From Symsagittifera roscoffensis (Eukaryota > Xenacoelomorpha > Acoela > Convolutidae): DNA of 64,000 bases. The stretch covers positions 49,076,552 through 49,140,551 of the forward strand of contig NC_087062.1 in the NCBI RefSeq assembly GCF_963678635.1. Direction: 5' to 3'. The notes below the pieces were generated by a model that was given only the letters and a program-made list of their open reading frames with translations, searched no databases and had not been told where the DNA came from. Shown one piece after another: positions 31,286 to 40,887 of the stretch (positions are counted from its first letter, which is position 1; every line of letters starts with the position of its first letter). Position numbers and translations under genes: made by a program.

Positions 31286-34108
31286 AGTGTTAACTCCCTG
31301 CTCCTAAACTCATCGCGCGTGTTCAAGCCCGGTTTCTCTTTCCTGATATGTATTGCCTCTAGTGTTAGCAATTTTGTTTGGTTGTTTGACCTATCTATAA
31401 TTTCCCAACTGAGATCTGCGCTATTTCCCTCAAGTTGGCATTGCTGAAGGTGGAGGCCTACCGGTGAGTCTGCTTTCCTATGTTCCTCAATTCTAGTGGT
31501 CAAATGTCGAACAGTTTGTCCGACATAGGTGGAAGTGCATCCACTACATGACAGTTTATAAACCACTCTTGACTTGAGGTCATTAGAAAATGCTGACTTC
31601 AGTGATGGTAAACATGATTGTAGTTTTCTTGTGGTGAAAACCACTTGAACGTTCGTTAATTTTCGTAACCTGTTAGCAAAATATTGGCTCTGGTTACCTC
31701 TATATTGCATCATCAGCATTGGGGGCTTTTCATCCTTTGGTGATTGAACTGACAAACCCCTGTCACTATCCAGGGGCTTGCCTTTACCCTCGATGATCTT
31801 GCACAAGGCGTCTGAAGCCACCTTTGCGGACCAATTTTCAGGGTACTGATTTGTCAGCCATTGCGCCCTATTAGTTTCCATAGCCTTATCAAATTGCTCC
31901 CAGCTAGATGTACTCCTAAAAACCCTGTGTACAGTGCCTTGGATAACACTACGCTTATACTGAGTTGGGGCGCAGCTTCTATAGTTCAGTATAGTCCCTG
32001 TATCTGTTGGTTTTTGATACCAACTGCAAGTTACACGCCTATCCTGCGATATATTTGTTCAAATCCAGGAACGGCAAATTCCCCTCCGAATTAGTTTTCT
32101 CTAGAGTGAACTGCAAATTTGGATGAAGAGAATTGGCGGCATCGAGAAGACAACTCGGCTCCCCTCTGACTGTTCTAACAATGTCATCCACATACCTGAG
32201 GAACAATTTCACCTGGGGAGTATCCTTCTCCTTGTTCTTAGCTCGGCAGCAGCTTTCACAGTACCAGACTATCTCGGTTATTGATGCGTATACGTCATCG
32301 GATATTTTTCCGCATTTTAGATGATACCAGTTTCGGCAACTCTCGCATTCAACCCCCTTTGATCTATATGTGACTTTCCTGCTGCAACATGGGCACAAGC
32401 CGTTTTTGTCATTAATTTGCTGTACCCCCGTTCCCACCGGTATTTGTTGTCGTAGAGCAAATTCGTATTCTTTCAGCCATAAGTTTGCCAGAATTACAGC
32501 GAGGGACGCTCCCATTGCTAAACCATCAACTTGTACATACCATGAATCATTACACTTGAAATATACTTTGCTGACCGCCATATTCAAAAGCCTTTTCATG
32601 GTTGCTCTTTGAATTTCAGGAGGAGACTCCTGGCTGTACAGCTTCTGTAAAGCAATTTCAATTGCCTCCTTCAGGGGAACGTTGGTGTACAAACTTTTCA
32701 CATCGAGAGATATTATGGTTTCATCCGGATCTAGAGCAATGTTTTCTATTTTTTCTCTAGCCTCTTTAGTATTGGTTTCTATATTTGCTCCATCGATGTT
32801 GTCAAAAAACTTCGCAAGCATTTTGTTAAGATTCTCATACGAGCTGCCGGGAAGTGATAGTACAGGTCGTAGGGGTGTCTCATCCTTGTGTACCTTAGCT
32901 AAACCGTACAAACGGGCGGGTTGCCCCCCTGTTGATCGTATCTTAGAATATAACTGATCACTTATCTCGTCTCTTTTGTTCATGGCTAGTAACTCTTTGT
33001 TAAGTTCTTTCTCAATTTTCAGTATCACCTCATCAGTGGTTGCATCTTTTTTCACAAACTGAGCAGATTGCAACAAGGATTCCAGCTTTGATTCATATGT
33101 TTGTTTCCTCATTATGCAAAAACCAACCCCCTTATCAAAAGGCACAGCCAGCAACCCATTATCTTTGAGATATTTCCTCGTTTTTTCAACGGCTTTGTCT
33201 CTTGGGGTTTGCCGTACGTTTTTTGCATATGCCTTTGCCGCGGCTTCTATTTCACATAACGTTTCACCAGATGTTTTTTGATTTTTCAATTGTGAGAGGA
33301 AAATGTCGATATCCGCCAAAAAATGTGTTTCGTTAAATTTGTCTCTAATTGGATGCTTGGGGCCCATTGATAGCACTTCATATACCCATTCAGGCAGTTC
33401 AATATTATCAAGTACCCTAACTGATCGCTCATTTCTCCCCCCAAGAGGTTTATCTTGTCTCTCGGACAGTTTTTCTAACTTTTTTCTATGGTTTTCTGAT
33501 GTTGTCTTTAAGCTTGCCTCAACTTGCCGCCTCACGAATCGGAAAATGGATGCCCACCACTGTTTGTCAATTTCTTTTTGCACCAGTGATCTTGCTTTCC
33601 TTAGCATCTCCTCGTACCTTTTCCTATCCTCATTTGCCCTAGAAGTTTCAGTCCTTAGTAGTTTCAATTGAAAATTATGCACAGCTTGGTCCGAAAAAAC
33701 CCCGTTCTCGGGGACCCTAAACTTCAAAAAGTCCGGTATTAGATCGTTTTTCACACATTTTCTCAGAAACTTCAGTCTATGTACAGATACTTGAACTTTT
33801 TTTACCAATATCTGCTGCTTCTTCGTCTTCAAATAGTTTGTCAGTTCCTCGACACCAGCTGGGCGATAGTTGTTTGTTCTGTGGCTGCTAATGGTGTTGT
33901 TCACAACGTCGTGCCACACAACCACTTTTTTCTCCTTCAGTGGACTGTCTTCGAGTAGTCGTCGGAGGTTCTTTCCTTGGTTCAGCAAGTTGTTATTAAG
34001 GGATAGGCCAGGAATTGCTGTAACAAGGCTCTCGTATTGCTTTTTTTCCCCTGTGTTAAGGGTGTTGATGCTGTGGAACAGGGAGCTAGCTGCTACAATA
34101 TGAAACAT
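31276..34108 (-). pseudogene. PLE 1 protein: RT with inserted PHD finger, then GIY-YIG endonuclease (one frameshift)
   Basis: From ATG 34108 the first frame (689 codons, stop at 32039) has an N-terminal domain of about 110 residues of unknown type. The PLE reverse transcriptase follows: RPVLSLPGSS, motif A ISLDVKSLYTNVPL at about residue 465, motif B GLAMGASLAVILANLWL at about 530, and motif C FLRYVDDIVRTV at about 637. Between B and C sits a PHD-type finger at about residues 570-622 (C-x2-C-x11-C-x2-C-x4-H-x2-C-x17-C-x2-C). A single shift near 32045 moves reading to the frame ending at 31276, which holds the GIY-YIG nuclease (VYKLSCSGCTSTYVGQT, Arg, EAIHI, NTRDEF). This nuclease is thought to nick target DNA for priming. 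Confidence 0.9.
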
Positions 34109-34286
34109 TTCGGTAACTCAAATAAAAATCGGCCATTTTTTACGTATCGATAAAAAAAAAAACACTATAAAAATTCTCATTACATTGATGAAAATCATTA
34201 AAAATTTTTATACTGGCCCTTTAATGGGAAAACAGTTGGAATTTCAAGCTCTTCGCTTTTTGGTTTATCACGAATTTACAAGTAAA

Positions 34287-34621
34287 ATTGAATAAATTTT
34301 TGCTAAAAAGTAAATTTCAAACGTTTTCGCAACTATGTGCATCGTCAGGATTTTTACAATAAACTACTCTAAATGACGATAAAACATCAATTTACAAATG
34401 TTATTTACAATAAATCACATACAATTTGGTTCTAAACCATCATGATAAAAAATTAGCCAATCACAGTTGACCTCTAAATTACTATTAAGATTAAAATACT
34501 TTTAACCTCTAAAATTAATTAAACATTTTAAAATTAATTTGTCTGGAAGTTTCTGAGTCATAATTTCGATTTAGACATGTACGTTTTGAATAAAAAACCA
34601 AAAATATTTTGGGACTAAATT
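34287..34621 (-). repeat. PLE 1 terminal repeat, 5' copy
   Basis: Matches 30955-31285 base for base over nearly its whole length, from the aaatttttgctaaaaagtaa segment to ttttgggactaaatt. It contains a hammerhead core at 34310-34357. Such pseudo-LTRs are usual in Penelope elements and arise from tandem copies. Confidence 0.93.
34310..34357 (-). ncRNA. Hammerhead ribozyme core, 5' terminal repeat of PLE 1
   Basis: On the minus strand the order is a stem I strand GTAAAAATC, the core CTGACGA, a stem II hairpin with loop (GCA, CATAGT, TGC), the core GAAA, a minimal self-complementary stem III (AACGTT overlapping the GAAA end), the U before the predicted cleavage point, and the stem I partner GAAATTTAC. 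Stem I pairs with two A-A mismatches. All conserved hammerhead core bases are present. Hammerheads with very short stem III are known in Penelope terminal repeats and may work as dimers. They are thought to process the RNA. Confidence 0.78.
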
Positions 34622-34627
34622 TGGGAC

Positions 34628-34793
34628 TAAATCGAAATTATGACTCAGAAACTTCCAGACAAATTAATTTTAAAATGTTTAATTAATTTTAGAGGTTAAA
34701 AGTATTTTAATCTTAATAGTAATTTAGAGGTCAACTGTGATTGGCTAATTTTTTATCATGATGGTTTAGAACCAAATTGTATGTGATTTATTG
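34628..34793 (+). repeat. Inverted partial copy of the PLE 1 terminal repeat
   Basis: Reverse complement of about 34410-34573, beginning taaatcgaaattatgactca and ending gtgatttattgcaaatga. With the adjacent 5' repeat it forms a hairpin-capable terminus. Confidence 0.9.
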
Positions 34794-35250
34794 CAAATGA
34801 TGAATGTTGAAAAAAAAATTAGGTCAACCAAAATTTTCCTATGTCTCAATAAAGGACAGCTAGGGCCCAGCTAAAGCTGGAGGCACGTGTGTGATATTTT
34901 TTGCCATTCTCCATTTAGATCATTTTTAGATCATTTTTATTTTTCTCAGAATAGTCTTAATTTTTATTTAGGCAGGATCCCGCTTTGGTGAGACAATACC
35001 TGGAAGTTCATCAATCGAGCGAACTTGAGTTGAAGTCATTGCGAGTTGTGCTGACACATAGAGAGAACTTGCCCGGGATATTCTCAAAGATAAGAGCGCG
35101 GACTCAGAAACCATCACAAGGACGACGCAAGGCGAAGGTACGCAGAGAGGAAACAACGACTGACGTCTCTCTACCATCGGCTGAAAGGGCGCGGATTGGG
35201 TAAGTGAATATACTGTGTGAATTATCCTGCTGAGAGCCGCATGAGTTTAA
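34794..35250. other. Spacer between the two head-to-head PLEs
   Basis: No recognisable gene. A plus-strand frame at 34985-35203 has a basic, Arg-rich tail (RARTQKPSQGRRKAKVRREE) that could be a remnant of the N-terminus of PLE 2, but it is in a separate frame and does not resemble PLE 1's N-terminal domain. Confidence 0.35.
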
Positions 35251-37884
35251 GTGCTTGTGGCCTGCAGGATAATGACCGCCGTAGTTTTGCCCCCACCGAT
35301 GCTGAGATGGATACTCAGGAATAAACAAACTTGGAAATTAGTTTTGAATTACCTGAAGTATTCAAATAAATTAAACAACAATTTCCATCGCTTGAAGTTT
35401 TTACGGAAATGTCAAAGCAATGACATAATACCAGATTTTTTGAGATTTCGGGTGCCAGAAAATGGTTTTTTTTCGGACCAAGCGGTGCATAGCTTTCAAT
35501 TAAAACTCCTAAGAACAGAGATAAATCAGGCAAGGTCAGAAGAGAAGAAGATAGACGATGATCTAGCTAAGGCAAGAGAGGTAGTGCGGAGAGGGATAGA
35601 TGAACAATGGTGGCCCTCAATAGCATTTTATCTAAAGCTCCAGGCTAGAATTGCTATCCATGACATCAAGGATAGACATGAAAAGAAGTTAAAAAAGCTA
35701 GCAGAGCGGCAGGACAGACCGTTAATGAAAGTGAATGACAAATCGGTCAGAGCACTAGATGGCATTGAGCTACCCAAGTGGGTTCATGAAGTGTTAGGTT
35801 TTGGCCCAAAGCACCCGGTGAGGGATCGTTTCAAGGAACTTCACTTTCTTGCGGACATTGATAATTTTTTATCTGAGCTTAAATCGCAAAAGGTACCAGG
35901 TGAAAAATTATGTGAAATTGAAGCTGCTGCAAAATCATACGCTAAACGTGTGCGGCAAACACCGTCGGATAGAGGGATTGAGAAAGCCAGGAAGTGTTTG
36001 AAGGACAATGGTCTCTTGGCAGTCCCATTCGATAAAGGTTTTGGCTTCTGTGTAATGAAGAAAACGACATATGAGGCTAAACTAACTGAGCTGCTGCAAT
36101 CGGAACAATTTAGCGAAAAACCAGGTTTAACTGATAGTGTTGTTATGAAAATTGAGAAAGACATCAACAAAGAACTGTTGGCCATGAAAAAGAAAGATGA
36201 GATCGATGAGGCACTGTATAGTAGGCTTAGGTCCACGGGAGGGCAGCCAGCTCGATTATATGGATTGGCTAAAGTACATAAGAAAGGAACCCCTCTCCGT
36301 CCCGTACTGTCACTGCCAGGGAGCTCAGATGAACATCTAAAAAAAACTTTGGCCAAATTTTTTGACAACATTGAGGGGGCAAACATTGAGACAAACACAC
36401 AAATGGCTCGGGAGATCATAGAGAACATAGATCTAGACTATAATGAGAGTATTATCTCCCTGGATGTCAAAAGTTTGTACACAAATGTCCCACTAAAGGA
36501 GGCAATAGATATAGCACTGAGGAAACTGTACGAACAAACTAGTCCTCCTAAACTGGCACGCGTAACTATGAAGAAATTGTTGAACATGGCTGTAAGTAAG
36601 GTGCACTTCAAATGCAATGGTTTATGGTACGTACAAAAGGATGGGTTGGCAATGGGTGCATCCCTTGCTGTCATTCTTGCCAATTTATGGCTAAAGGAGT
36701 ACAAATATGCATTAATGAAGGAAGTACCTGCGTTGACACAGCTAAATGAAAACCGGAATGGCCTATGCCCTGATTGCGAGCGGAGGGTAACATACAGAAG
36801 TAAGGGGATCGAATGCGAGGCTTGTTTAAATTGGTACCATTTAAAGTGTAGTAATGTATCCGACAAAGAATATGAGCAAATCTCAGAAATGGTTTGGTAT
36901 TGTAAGAGATGTAAAGAGCAGCGAGATCAAGAAAAACCAACAGAAAATGTCAAAGCGTTCCTAAGATATGTAGATGATATTGTGAGGACGGTAAAGGGGG
37001 ATCCAGATATAGTGTTAAAAGCAGCTAATGAGCTCCACCCCAACTTACAATTCACTATCGAAAATCCGGATTCGAACGGAGACTTAGCCTTTCTAGATTT
37101 GAACATTAATGTGGACTCACGAAAAAAGGTAACATGTGGATGGTATCAAAAACCAACGGATACTGGGACTATCCTTAATTTCAGAAGCTGCGCTCCATTG
37201 CAATATAAACGCAATGTAGTTGAGGGTACTGTTCATCGGATTTTTAGAAGTACATCAACATGGGAAAACTTTGACAAGGCAATGAAGATTAATAAAGAAC
37301 AATGGGTGGATAATCAATACCCTGAAAAATGGTCAGATGGTGTCGTATTAAGAACGTTGAATAAGATCATCGACCGAAAAATTGACACACGAACAACGGT
37401 AACATCAGTCAAGGAAGATCCTTCAAAGGTCAGTGCACCCATTATAACATTACAATACCGGGGTAATGCATCAGAGTGGTTTGCTGCCAAACTGCGTCAA
37501 AACGCCGGAGCCCAAGTGATTTTTACTACGAGAAAGCTCAAGACTTGCCTACCGTCCCTTAAATCTCCCTTTGCGAAAGATTTGAAATCCAGAGTGGTCT
37601 ACAAGCTCACATGTAGTGGATGTAATTCCACCTATGTTGGACAAACGGTCCGGCATTTGACCACGCGGATTGAAGAGCATCACAAGGAAGATTCGCCAGT
37701 AGGGCAACATTTGAGAGAATGTGACAGGGATGGTAAGAGCGCTGAGCTTAAGTCTGAGATTATAGATCAATCAAGTAACATACAGAAACTCCTCACTCTG
37801 GAGGCCTTACATATTTGGAAAGAACGCCCCAGAATTAACACGCGCGAGGAGTTCAGGAGCAGGGAGCTGACATTAAAATTATAG
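35251..37884 (+). CDS. PLE 2 protein: RT with inserted PHD finger plus GIY-YIG endonuclease (877 aa, intact)
   Basis: The frame is open for 877 codons. Similarity to PLE 1 starts near residue 45 (HRLKFLRKC), so the ATG at 35251 may not be the true start. RT landmarks are VPFDKGFGFCVM, RPVLSLPGSS, motif A ISLDVKSLYTNVPL (about 400), motif B GLAMGASLAVILANLWL (about 464) and motif C FLRYVDDIVRTV (about 572). A PHD-type finger lies between B and C at about 504-555 (C-x2-C-x11-C-x2-C-x4-H-x2-C-x17-C-x2-C). The C-terminus is a GIY-YIG nuclease: VYKLTCSGCNSTYVGQTV, RHLTTRIEEH, EALHI, INTREEF. It would nick chromatin targets and reverse-transcribe element RNA. No stop or shift is seen, so it may still be functional. 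Confidence 0.92.
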   Translation: MLVACRIMTAVVLPPPMLRWILRNKQTWKLVLNYLKYSNKLNNNFHRLKFLRKCQSNDIIPDFLRFRVPENGFFSDQAVHSFQLKLLRTEINQARSEEKKIDDDLAKAREVVRRGIDEQWWPSIAFYLKLQARIAIHDIKDRHEKKLKKLAERQDRPLMKVNDKSVRALDGIELPKWVHEVLGFGPKHPVRDRFKELHFLADIDNFLSELKSQKVPGEKLCEIEAAAKSYAKRVRQTPSDRGIEKARKCLKDNGLLAVPFDKGFGFCVMKKTTYEAKLTELLQSEQFSEKPGLTDSVVMKIEKDINKELLAMKKKDEIDEALYSRLRSTGGQPARLYGLAKVHKKGTPLRPVLSLPGSSDEHLKKTLAKFFDNIEGANIETNTQMAREIIENIDLDYNESIISLDVKSLYTNVPLKEAIDIALRKLYEQTSPPKLARVTMKKLLNMAVSKVHFKCNGLWYVQKDGLAMGASLAVILANLWLKEYKYALMKEVPALTQLNENRNGLCPDCERRVTYRSKGIECEACLNWYHLKCSNVSDKEYEQISEMVWYCKRCKEQRDQEKPTENVKAFLRYVDDIVRTVKGDPDIVLKAANELHPNLQFTIENPDSNGDLAFLDLNINVDSRKKVTCGWYQKPTDTGTILNFRSCAPLQYKRNVVEGTVHRIFRSTSTWENFDKAMKINKEQWVDNQYPEKWSDGVVLRTLNKIIDRKIDTRTTVTSVKEDPSKVSAPIITLQYRGNASEWFAAKLRQNAGAQVIFTTRKLKTCLPSLKSPFAKDLKSRVVYKLTCSGCNSTYVGQTVRHLTTRIEEHHKEDSPVGQHLRECDRDGKSAELKSEIIDQSSNIQKLLTLEALHIWKERPRINTREEFRSRELTLKL

Positions 37885-38126
37885 TTTATGTTTAAACATG
37901 ACTAAAATTGCAATTTTTGAAAAAATAAACTGACATGTCAGTTTGGATAAAACATCAAATCGAAAAATTATGACTCAAGTAACAAAAAAGTATGGAAATT
38001 GTCATAATCGATGAAATAATGATTACGTAATAACAGATGTAAGAATGTGATTGGTTAAAAATTTCTAACATGTTCTTTTTGAATTTCATACATGATCTTT
38101 GATCATTTTATTGTAAATAAAAAAAT

Positions 38127-38172
38127 TTATATCCTGACGATGCACAAAATGTGCGAAAACGTTTGAATTAAC
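38127..38172 (+). ncRNA. Hammerhead ribozyme core, 3' tail of PLE 2
   Basis: CTGACGA, a four-pair stem II (GCAC, loop AAAAT, GTGC), GAAA, the minimal AACGTT stem III, then the stem I partner GAATTAAC, which pairs with TTATATC upstream. Stem I again shows two inner pairs, a two-by-two mismatch, then more pairs, as in PLE 1. The stem II and stem I sequences differ from PLE 1 yet pairing is kept, which supports a real structure. Confidence 0.78.
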
Positions 38173-38215
38173 AATTTTAAAAAATTCTTATTTGCAATAA
38201 TGATTCGGGGCGAAA

Positions 38216-38841
38216 TGTAACATTCGCCGGAAGATACATATCGACGGAGAACAAAACTAAGTTCTAAGACGACTGGCTAACGTCTAAACAGAGATATGCA
38301 TGCTTTTCACCGTCTCTACCAAGCCAGTACTTTCGGTGGTCTTTTCTAACATCGGGTCGACAAAAAACGTTACTGCTTTCGGCTTCGGTCAAAACACTCA
38401 AATTAACTAATTACATGCAGAAATAGTGAGCTCATGGCTGGGTCTCAGTATCCCCAGACCACGAGGTCACTCCTAAAAACAGGGGGATTACTATTTATTG
38501 AATTATTATTGTTTTTGTTCAGTAGGTAAAAATCATCATCTCCATCGAAGATGGATCAACCCTTTCACCCAACTCCTAGCTTCTCATCCTTATCAAAATG
38601 AATCCAGTTGTTAATTAAATTCAATTCAGGACATGACAGGAAGCTAAAAGTTTATATAAAATGATAAAAGTCTCAGTCCCGAAATCCTTCCGGATTCTTG
38701 AATCCACTGAATCAAGCACGTTAAACTTGATTTCTCCGTAACCCAGAAGGCCGTCTTCCACCCTTCACCGTTATTCGCAACGGCCTTGCAACTAGTGTAG
38801 CGACACAATAGTTGCAACTCGGAACGTTCTCTGTTAACTCC
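38216..38841 (-). repeat. Truncated extra copy of the giant element's LTR
   Basis: Starts TGTAACATTCGCC and follows the full LTR (38842-39766) for about 620 bp to the aacgttctctgttaactcc point, where the full LTR begins at once. In element orientation it is the LTR's 3' two thirds. Confidence 0.9.
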
Positions 38842-39766
38842 TGTAACATTCGCCCGGAAGATACATATCGACGGAAATTAAAACTAATACCTAAGACCAC
38901 TGGCTAACGTCTAAACAGAGCTTTATATGCTTTTCACCGTCTCTACCAAGCCAGTACTTTCGGTGGTCCTTTCTAACATCGGGTCGACAAAAAAACGTTA
39001 CTGCTTTCGGCTTCGGTCAAAACACTCAAATTAACTTAATTTTATGCAGAAATAGTGAGCTCATGGCTGGGTCTCAGTATCCCCAGACCACGAGGTCACT
39101 CCTAAAAACAGGGCTACTACTATTTATTGAATTATTATTGTTTTTGTTCAGTAGATAAAAATCATCATCTCCATCGAAGATGGATCAACCCTTTCTTCCA
39201 ACTCCTAGCTTCTCATCCTTATCAAAATGAATCCAGTTGTAAATTAAATTCAATTCAGGACATGAAAGGTGCTAAAAGTTTATGTAAAAGGATAAAAGTT
39301 TCAGTCCCGAAACCCTTCCGGATTCTTGAATCCACTGAATCAAGCACGTTAAACTTGACTTCTCCGTAACCCAGAAGGCTGTCTTCCACCCTTCACCGTT
39401 GCTCGCAACGGCCTTGCATTTATTGTAGCGACACAATAGTTGCAACTCGGAACGTTCTCTGTCAACTCCGTGACTCGTTGTCGTTTCTTGATCACTATTT
39501 CCGTTCTTCTTGCTATCGCAACTAATGTTCTTCTGTTTCTTTTTAGCTCTCTTGCCAAAATGGCCGTTTTTGACGTTTCTCAGAAATTTTACGTCATCAA
39601 TTCGAAAATTTAAAACTTAGGAACTTCCGAATCCTTCAACCTTCACGTTTTGTTCAATCGTCCGAATAACGTTCTTAATCCTTCAAAATCACTAACTCGG
39701 AAGGTTCGCTGCTAAAACTCGAAATCTGCAGAAATTGCATTTTGTCCATTCTGGTCGAATGTCACA
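38842..39766 (-). repeat. 3' LTR of the giant element (925 bp)
   Basis: On the minus strand it begins TGTGACATTCG (39766) and ends CGAATGTTACA (38842), an 11-bp imperfect inverted repeat with TG...CA ends. The inner 870 bp match 62506-63366 closely. The minus frame within it (39349-39558, also 63002-63211) occurs in both LTRs and looks like chance. Confidence 0.88.
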
Positions 39767-39780
39767 TACTCCCCGGACAG
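39767..39780 (-). promoter_or_regulatory. Polypurine tract next to the 3' LTR
   Basis: Minus strand reads CTGTCCGGGGAGTA directly before the LTR's TGTGAC. The purine core is GGGGAGTA; plus-strand DNA priming is expected here. Related TTGTCCGGGGAG motifs recur inside pol. Confidence 0.6.
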
Positions 39781-40578
39781 TCCGGTCAATGTCCTCATTG
39801 AATCTCACAATGTTCGTAAAATAGATACAGTGTCATCGAACAGAATTTACAAAATGCACGAAATTACTTTTATCCACGTCACATCGACTCACTGCAGAAT
39901 ATAAATGGCATCACACCACATCACTATAGCCTTCAAATTCCTTCATTAATCTGCACATTGAGGATATGACCTAAGATAAAACATATTTTCTGATTTCCAA
40001 TGTCAATGTCCCGATTAAAAACTTTTTCTCCTAGATTTGAAAGGTGTTGGTTTGCAGGACAGTCCTGCCAACCAACAAGCTAAAATTACCCTACTATGTT
40101 TTTTCCCTTCGAAAATCTTGCTTGTTATTGTCCTGAAAATTAAAACTAAGGAACTCTGTGGTTAGAAAGAACAATGAAACAATCTCCCTCTTCGAGAGAT
40201 TACCCAAGCCTTTCATGTCACCACAAAGTGATCAGTTGTCCTAGCTGATTAAAAACAGTCATGTAGGCTGGAATATTTAAATATACTCCTTCACTCAAGC
40301 CTTTCTAAATAAATAGTAAGTGAGCGTCTCTAAAGCCACTCAACTAAAACCAAAATGCAAATTTATATATGCAACAATTTCAAAACTCAACTAAATGTTT
40401 CAGTTTTCATTTACAACTTGGTTGCTTGGTTTCTCACTTGAGTTTTTTCACACAAATAAAACAATTCTGAGTTTTAACTTTTTCTTCATCACTCCTTTGT
40501 TTTCGTCGTTTAGAAGTTCTAAAACTTCTAAATCCTTCTAATTTCATCTCTTTTTGCAGCTTGTTTTTCGGTCATTCG
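39781..40578 (-). other. 3' untranslated part of the giant element
   Basis: About 0.8 kb between the last reading frame and the 3' LTR. AT-rich, no frame of note. The tttgaaaggtgttgg-tttgcaggacagtcctgccaacc stretch near 40040-40075 can form a short hairpin. Confidence 0.5.
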
Positions 40579-40887
40579 TCAATGTTCCATTTCTTCCTCC
40601 TGTGATACTGACTCTGCACTCTCAGTCTCCGTATCCTGCAACACGTCGTTAGCTATCCTGACGCTGCTGGAAGCCGTCCTCCAACACTTCTGCTCTTCTA
40701 CCCTCTGTTTGCAACAAGGTAGGGGATCCACGTTAGATTCTCTGTTCCTGCAGAAGCTGTTGTGGAGACACAACGTCACGTTTCTCTCCAAATCTTCCTT
40801 TAACATCTCTGCCTTCTCCTTTCCACTACTTTCACTTGTACTGGAAATTTTTTTCACAGCGGTGGTCACTGCATTCCGATGAGTCAC
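40579..40887 (-). pseudogene. Acidic C-terminal frame, possible end of the extra protein
   Basis: This 102-codon frame overlaps the TGA that ends the preceding long frame (40884) by a few bases and has no ATG. It encodes Ser/Glu-rich sequence ending TETESAESVSQEEEMEH, with a Cys-rich middle (LCLHNSFCRNRE, PLPCCKQRVEEQKC). It may be the continuation of the long frame after a shift. No domain recognised. It could also be chance, since it lies at the edge of the coding region. Confidence 0.3.

Larger units (their letters stand above)
30955..34621 (-). mobile_element. Penelope-like element 1, nearly full length
   Basis: A reverse-transcriptase/GIY-YIG protein (34108-31276, one frameshift) is flanked by two direct terminal repeats of about 330 bp (34287-34621 and 30955-31285) that are almost identical. 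Each carries a hammerhead-like core. An inverted partial copy of the repeat (34628-34793) follows at the 5' side, a common PLE arrangement. The two direct repeats and the uninterrupted RT indicate a fairly young insertion just upstream of the host gene. Confidence 0.88.
35251..38200 (+). mobile_element. Penelope-like element 2, 5'-truncated or lacking its 5' repeat
   Basis: An uninterrupted RT/GIY-YIG reading frame is followed by a 3' tail of about 310 bp whose end carries a hammerhead core (38127-38172). Overall layout and protein match PLE 1, but the two are clearly different lineages. No copy of the 3' tail is seen upstream of the gene. The 5' end is therefore unclear. Confidence 0.85.

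Noticed and set aside
39349..39558. Minus-strand 69-codon frame conserved in both LTRs
   Set aside because: Conservation follows from LTR identity; there is no recognisable product and the composition is ordinary for LTR DNA.
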